In this document: piece after piece, positions 11,760-14,497 of the stretch
Layout of the letters: every line of letters starts with the position of its first letter
Position numbering within the stretch: position 1 is the stretch's first letter
Source: Rhodospirillales bacterium
GTDB taxonomy: Bacteria; Pseudomonadota; Alphaproteobacteria; MPNO01; UBA2964
Reading direction: 5' to 3'
Assembly: GCA_002727395.1 (NCBI GenBank)
Contig: PBWY01000057.1
Location: 1 to 14,497, forward strand
Length of the DNA: 14,497 nt
Program-made: the position numbers and the translations under genes
Notes under the pieces: model-generated
The model's database searches: none
The model's input: the letters and a program-made list of their open reading frames with translations, nothing else
What the model was told of the DNA's origin: nothing

Positions 11760-13328
11760 ATGCTGCAAAAAAATATTAAAATTTATACTCAAAAACTAAA
11801 CATTAAAGTAAAAAAAATGTACTTTAATTGGGTTGTTTTTGTAAAAAATTATTACAAAAACGCAAGTATAAATTTAAAAAGATCTTATATTATGGGGCTA
11901 TCAATTATGGCGGTTGGTATTTCCATAGCTTACGGGTTGGGCTCGCCATCTTCTTTATGCAAATTAAAGGCGGATAGTGATTTATTTACTTATGAATATT
12001 GTTATACAACTAATGTTTATATAAATAATTCCGGTAGTAACACCTTAAATAATTACCCTGTTAGGTTAACTATTCCTTATCAAGCCTGGTTTAATAATAA
12101 TAAAATAGATACTTACGCTAATAATTATTTACCTAATGCCAATTTATGGGACCTAAGAGCATTTAGCCAAACTTATAGTAACCAGGTTGAATTTATCGGC
12201 CAGGACATACACAATACAACCAAACCAAACCCGGTATTTTATTCGATTATGCCAACTTTGGCCCCTGGTGATACTCAATTACAAATTTTAACCGGTAACA
12301 ATGAGGCCAAGCGGTCAAATTTTATTTATTTTTATAATGGTAATGACACGTTTACAACCTTAGATAATAATAATTTAGACCTAACTGATAATTATAAAAT
12401 TGAGGCAACTGTCAGAACTTTTAATCAAAGCGTTTTGTCTAATGCCGGGGCTATTGTTTCTAAATACGATCAAGCCAATTCACAAGGTTATAAAATTACC
12501 CTGGAAACAAATACCAATAATGCTAGCGGTTTTGATATTAAATGCACCTCGGATAATTACAGCGCGGTTATTCCATTGCCCGTAACTAATGAAAAAATAT
12601 ATATCACCTTTGAAAATACATTCACTAAATTTGAATGTGGGGCAAGTTATGGAAATAACGCCCCTGTTTTATCCACAAACTATATAGCAAACACAAGCAC
12701 GGCAAATACTAATAATTTAATATCCGGGCAATTATTAAGACAAGTTGGATTATATGAATTAGGAATAATAGACTTAACAAACAACGTTTATAAAGCAAAT
12801 TATTTATTCAACGCTAAAGAATTAACCGAAAACGACAGCGTTTGCCCGTTTGTTACGGGTGTTACTGACTTTGGCCCCAACAATTTAACGGGTTCATGGA
12901 CGCTTACCGAGTGTGGTAATAATATAACTTATAATATTTCAACAACTGAACAAACCACAGAATCAATAGCCCCTGATGTTCCAAGCAATTTGGCCTCTAA
13001 TTGGGTTGGGGGTTTTTATGGAGATCAAAACCCATATATAAAAAATACAGAAAATAACCAGGCTATAGGGTTTGAATTTTTCGAAACACCACAAAATTTA
13101 GGGGTGCCCGCTAATTTATGGTATTCCATAATTTTTATAGGCCTAGCCATAATTATTATGGTCCCCGTTTTCATTACTAGCCAATCAATATTAATAACCC
13201 TCTTAGTTGGTTCAATGCCTCTTATGTTTGCGGTATCAATCGGGGTATTGCCCGTATTCTTTGTTATAATTTGGTTTTTATTAACCCTGGGTACAGTAGG
13301 CGTTAAGCAGTATGCGGAGGGATTTTAA
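11760..13328 (+). CDS. Surface protein: DUF2341-like plus LamG-like domains, three-helix anchor
   Basis: It is 522 residues. A basic N-terminus leads to a helix at about 45-61, then extracytoplasmic domains. About 78-187 resembles DUF2341, with the strand NYPVRLTIPYQAWF, LWDLRAFS, and a closing LAPGDTQLQILTGNN. About 188-350 resembles a LamG/concanavalin-type lectin fold (FIYFYNGNDTFTTLD, DNYKIEATVRT, GAIVSKYD, GYKITLETN, IYITFEN). Such pairs often bind glycans. Three C-terminal helices at about 455-472, 476-495 and 497-516 mirror the anchor of the 402-residue protein upstream. It is likely a receptor-binding or adhesive virion protein. The start is weakly supported, and in-frame ATGs at residues 20 and 45 are alternatives. 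Confidence 0.75.
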   Translation: MLQKNIKIYTQKLNIKVKKMYFNWVVFVKNYYKNASINLKRSYIMGLSIMAVGISIAYGLGSPSSLCKLKADSDLFTYEYCYTTNVYINNSGSNTLNNYPVRLTIPYQAWFNNNKIDTYANNYLPNANLWDLRAFSQTYSNQVEFIGQDIHNTTKPNPVFYSIMPTLAPGDTQLQILTGNNEAKRSNFIYFYNGNDTFTTLDNNNLDLTDNYKIEATVRTFNQSVLSNAGAIVSKYDQANSQGYKITLETNTNNASGFDIKCTSDNYSAVIPLPVTNEKIYITFENTFTKFECGASYGNNAPVLSTNYIANTSTANTNNLISGQLLRQVGLYELGIIDLTNNVYKANYLFNAKELTENDSVCPFVTGVTDFGPNNLTGSWTLTECGNNITYNISTTEQTTESIAPDVPSNLASNWVGGFYGDQNPYIKNTENNQAIGFEFFETPQNLGVPANLWYSIIFIGLAIIIMVPVFITSQSILITLLVGSMPLMFAVSIGVLPVFFVIIWFLLTLGTVGVKQYAEGF

Positions 13329-13331
13329 TAA

Positions 13332-13448
13332 ATGATTGAAAAATTTAATTACATTTTTATAACTATTTTGGCCGGGGTAATCGGGTTTATTTCAACCTAT
13401 TTACTTTGTCCGTTAACAATAGAAAAAATTAAAACGTTAGGAGGTTAA
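13332..13448 (+). CDS. Small membrane peptide, 38 residues
   Basis: ATG at 13332 lies 3 bases after the preceding stop. One hydrophobic helix spans about residues 8-26 (IFITILAGVIGFISTYLLC), and a basic tail ends KIKTLGG. The last codons (TTA GGA GGT TAA) form the AGGAGG ribosome site of the fibre gene, the same packing as at 6840-6942. The compact arrangement and clean profile support a real gene. Its function is unknown. A minor coat or fibre-partner role is possible from position. Confidence 0.6.
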   Translation: MIEKFNYIFITILAGVIGFISTYLLCPLTIEKIKTLGG

Positions 13449-13451
13449 TTA

Positions 13452-14497
13452 ATGAATATTTATAGAAATTATATAGCTCCGTTTTTACAGGGGTTTAACA
13501 CAAATCAATTAGCTTTATTTGTAGCTATTTTAAGTATGGTTTTTGTTGTTACCCTCAAAGACGGTACAAGGTGCTTAAGTGCGCAATGTGTGGCGGGGGC
13601 TAATGAGGTTATGGCCGGTGATATTACGGTTAAATCAGGCAACCCCAACGGGACAACCTTAAAAAGCACCTCAACAAGTGATATTGATATAAATTTACCA
13701 GGCACGGCCGGTACTCTTTTACATAGTGCTAGCACCCTGGGTAACGATCAATTTTTACAAACCAATGCAACCGGGGGCATAATTACGGGAGATATTCCCG
13801 CCCTGGACATTGACGATAGCACCAAAGTAGACACCACGGGGGGAAACCAGGGGCAAATATTAAAAATAGCTAGTGCGGGGGGCTTAGAGTTTGCAAATTA
13901 TGAAATAAACGAAACTCAATTTGATAGTTCCAACGCCTCAACACTTGGGCAATTTTTAAGGTCAAACGCTAGCAATTCGTTAGATTTTGACACCTTAGAA
14001 TTAGATGATATTAGCCTAATAGGTTCACCCGCCCAGGGGGACCAGGTACGAGTTAACGCAAGCGGAGAACTTGAAACATTTACCGCAAGCGCAACGGTTA
14101 TTAATGAATCAACTTTTGATAGTGCTAACGGTACACTTAACCAATATTTACGCGTTAACGGTTCGAGTTCTTTAAGTTATGACACCTTAGAATTAGACGA
14201 TATAGGCTTAATAGGTTCACCCGCCCAGGGGGACCAGGTACGAGTTAACGCAAGCGGAGAACTTGAAACATTTACCCCAAGCGGAGGCGGGGCGGGTTTA
14301 ACCCGTGTTGCCTGGGGTTCGGGCCAAAAGGTCAGGCCCTCTAATACCACAACGGGTAACGGGTTCGTTATTTGTTGGAACGGTAGCGCCAACGGTAAAA
14401 CATTCACAACTAGCCCAACCGGTGTTAATATTGGTTCTTTGCCTTATGCACTTGATGAGGATAAAAGATATAAATTAGTTTGGGGGTTTAATAATAC
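13452..14497 (+). CDS. Repeat-rich fibre/adhesin, 3' end missing
   Basis: AGGAGG at 13440-13445 lies 6 bases before the ATG, and the frame stays open to the end of the window (348 residues). A hydrophobic segment at about 19-36 (QLALFVAILSMVFVVTL) would act as signal peptide or anchor. Then come repeated modules with a G-Q-x-L-x-x-N-A-S-x-x-L-x-F pattern (QFLQTNATGGI, QILKIASAGGLEF, QFLRSNASNSLDF, QVRVNASGELETF, QYLRVNGSSSLSY). These resemble the repeats of trimeric tail fibres. From about residue 277 a Gly-rich start leads into a probable C-terminal receptor-binding or trimerisation domain that is cut off. Unlike cytoplasmic tail fibres it appears to be exported, consistent with a membrane-assembled virion. 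Confidence 0.8.
   Translation, partial: MNIYRNYIAPFLQGFNTNQLALFVAILSMVFVVTLKDGTRCLSAQCVAGANEVMAGDITVKSGNPNGTTLKSTSTSDIDINLPGTAGTLLHSASTLGNDQFLQTNATGGIITGDIPALDIDDSTKVDTTGGNQGQILKIASAGGLEFANYEINETQFDSSNASTLGQFLRSNASNSLDFDTLELDDISLIGSPAQGDQVRVNASGELETFTASATVINESTFDSANGTLNQYLRVNGSSSLSYDTLELDDIGLIGSPAQGDQVRVNASGELETFTPSGGGAGLTRVAWGSGQKVRPSNTTTGNGFVICWNGSANGKTFTTSPTGVNIGSLPYALDEDKRYKLVWGFNN
13989..14283 (+). repeat. Near-identical 103-bp direct repeat in the fibre gene
   Basis: 13989-14091 and 14181-14283 match with about 5 mismatches, including an unbroken identical stretch of roughly 67 bp. The period is 192 bp, or 64 codons, so gain or loss of a unit keeps the frame. It codes DTLELDDI-LIGSPAQGDQVR, then VNASGELETFT. 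High nucleotide identity beside diverged copies indicates a recent duplication. Confidence 0.85.

Noticed and set aside
1..14497. The window being a complete circle cut inside one gene
   Set aside because: Joining the end to the start puts the fibre frame in a different phase from the open proline-repeat frame, so the two partial genes are not simply halves of one.
1..14497. Archaeal (for example spindle-shaped) virus
   Set aside because: The tRNA-Ser half begins GGAGGGG with bacterial character, and Shine-Dalgarno sites and intrinsic terminators are frequent. The two-helix coat alternative is kept as a minor possibility.

Overview
The window looks like most of a small temperate virus, or a virus-like mobile element, of an A+T-rich bacterium. 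It is roughly one third G+C, but G and C are clustered in short runs. Bacterial features are Shine-Dalgarno sequences (AGGAGG, AAAGGAG), stem-loop terminators, and the 5' half of a bacterial-type tRNA-Ser(UGA) beginning GGAGGGG. TGA works as a stop, so the genetic code is ordinary. The host phylum cannot be fixed from sequence alone. A candidate-phylum or other reduced-genome bacterium is possible but unproven.

Layout. (1) 1-754: 3' end of a proline/glycine-repeat protein, then a 30-residue membrane peptide. (2) 770-962: a probable intact attachment site, with a tRNA-Ser 5' half flanked on both sides by phased TTACCCCC repeats. (3) 983-2976, minus strand: tyrosine integrase overlapping a CI-like repressor. 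(4) 2977-3245: divergent control region with candidate operators. (5) 3246-5714, plus strand: early genes, namely a zinc-ribbon protein, a strong hairpin terminator, a coiled-coil protein, an excisionase-like HTH protein, a 282-residue possible replication protein with a G+C-rich palindrome inside its gene, and small membrane or unknown proteins. (6) 5716-6392: inverted repeats and a minimal catalytic-domain-only tyrosine recombinase. (7) 6394-8875: a soluble protein, three membrane proteins, and a P-loop ATPase with a C-terminal winged-helix-like region. (8) 8880-9050: 11-bp phased repeats and a promoter-like sequence. (9) 9059-14497: a virion-like operon with a membrane-anchored Ig/FnIII-like protein, a 77-residue coat-like protein (predicted mature form 49 residues), a terminator, a small membrane protein, two large surface proteins each with a three-helix C-terminal membrane anchor, a 136-residue membrane protein, a 38-residue membrane peptide, and a repeat-rich fibre that runs off the end.

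How it may work together (inference). The repressor holds lysogeny, and the integrase with the excisionase-like protein moves the element in and out of tRNA-Ser. The early operon would replicate it. Almost every predicted late protein has a signal peptide or membrane anchor, and no double-jelly-roll or HK97-type capsid, portal or terminase is visible. That argues for a virion assembled in or extruded through the membrane. The coat-like protein, terminator, pIII-like and pVI-like order and Zot-like ATPase resemble filamentous phages (Inoviridae sensu lato), but no HUH replication initiator was recognised and the ATPase has no membrane segment. A divergent filamentous or other membrane-derived virus is the best working description.

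The most unusual DNA-level features are strong apparent enrichment of CCAGG/CCTGG, phased repeat arrays at the attachment site and before the late operon, a 45-bp terminator present twice in opposite orientation, and two probable genes starting at ATT and ATA.
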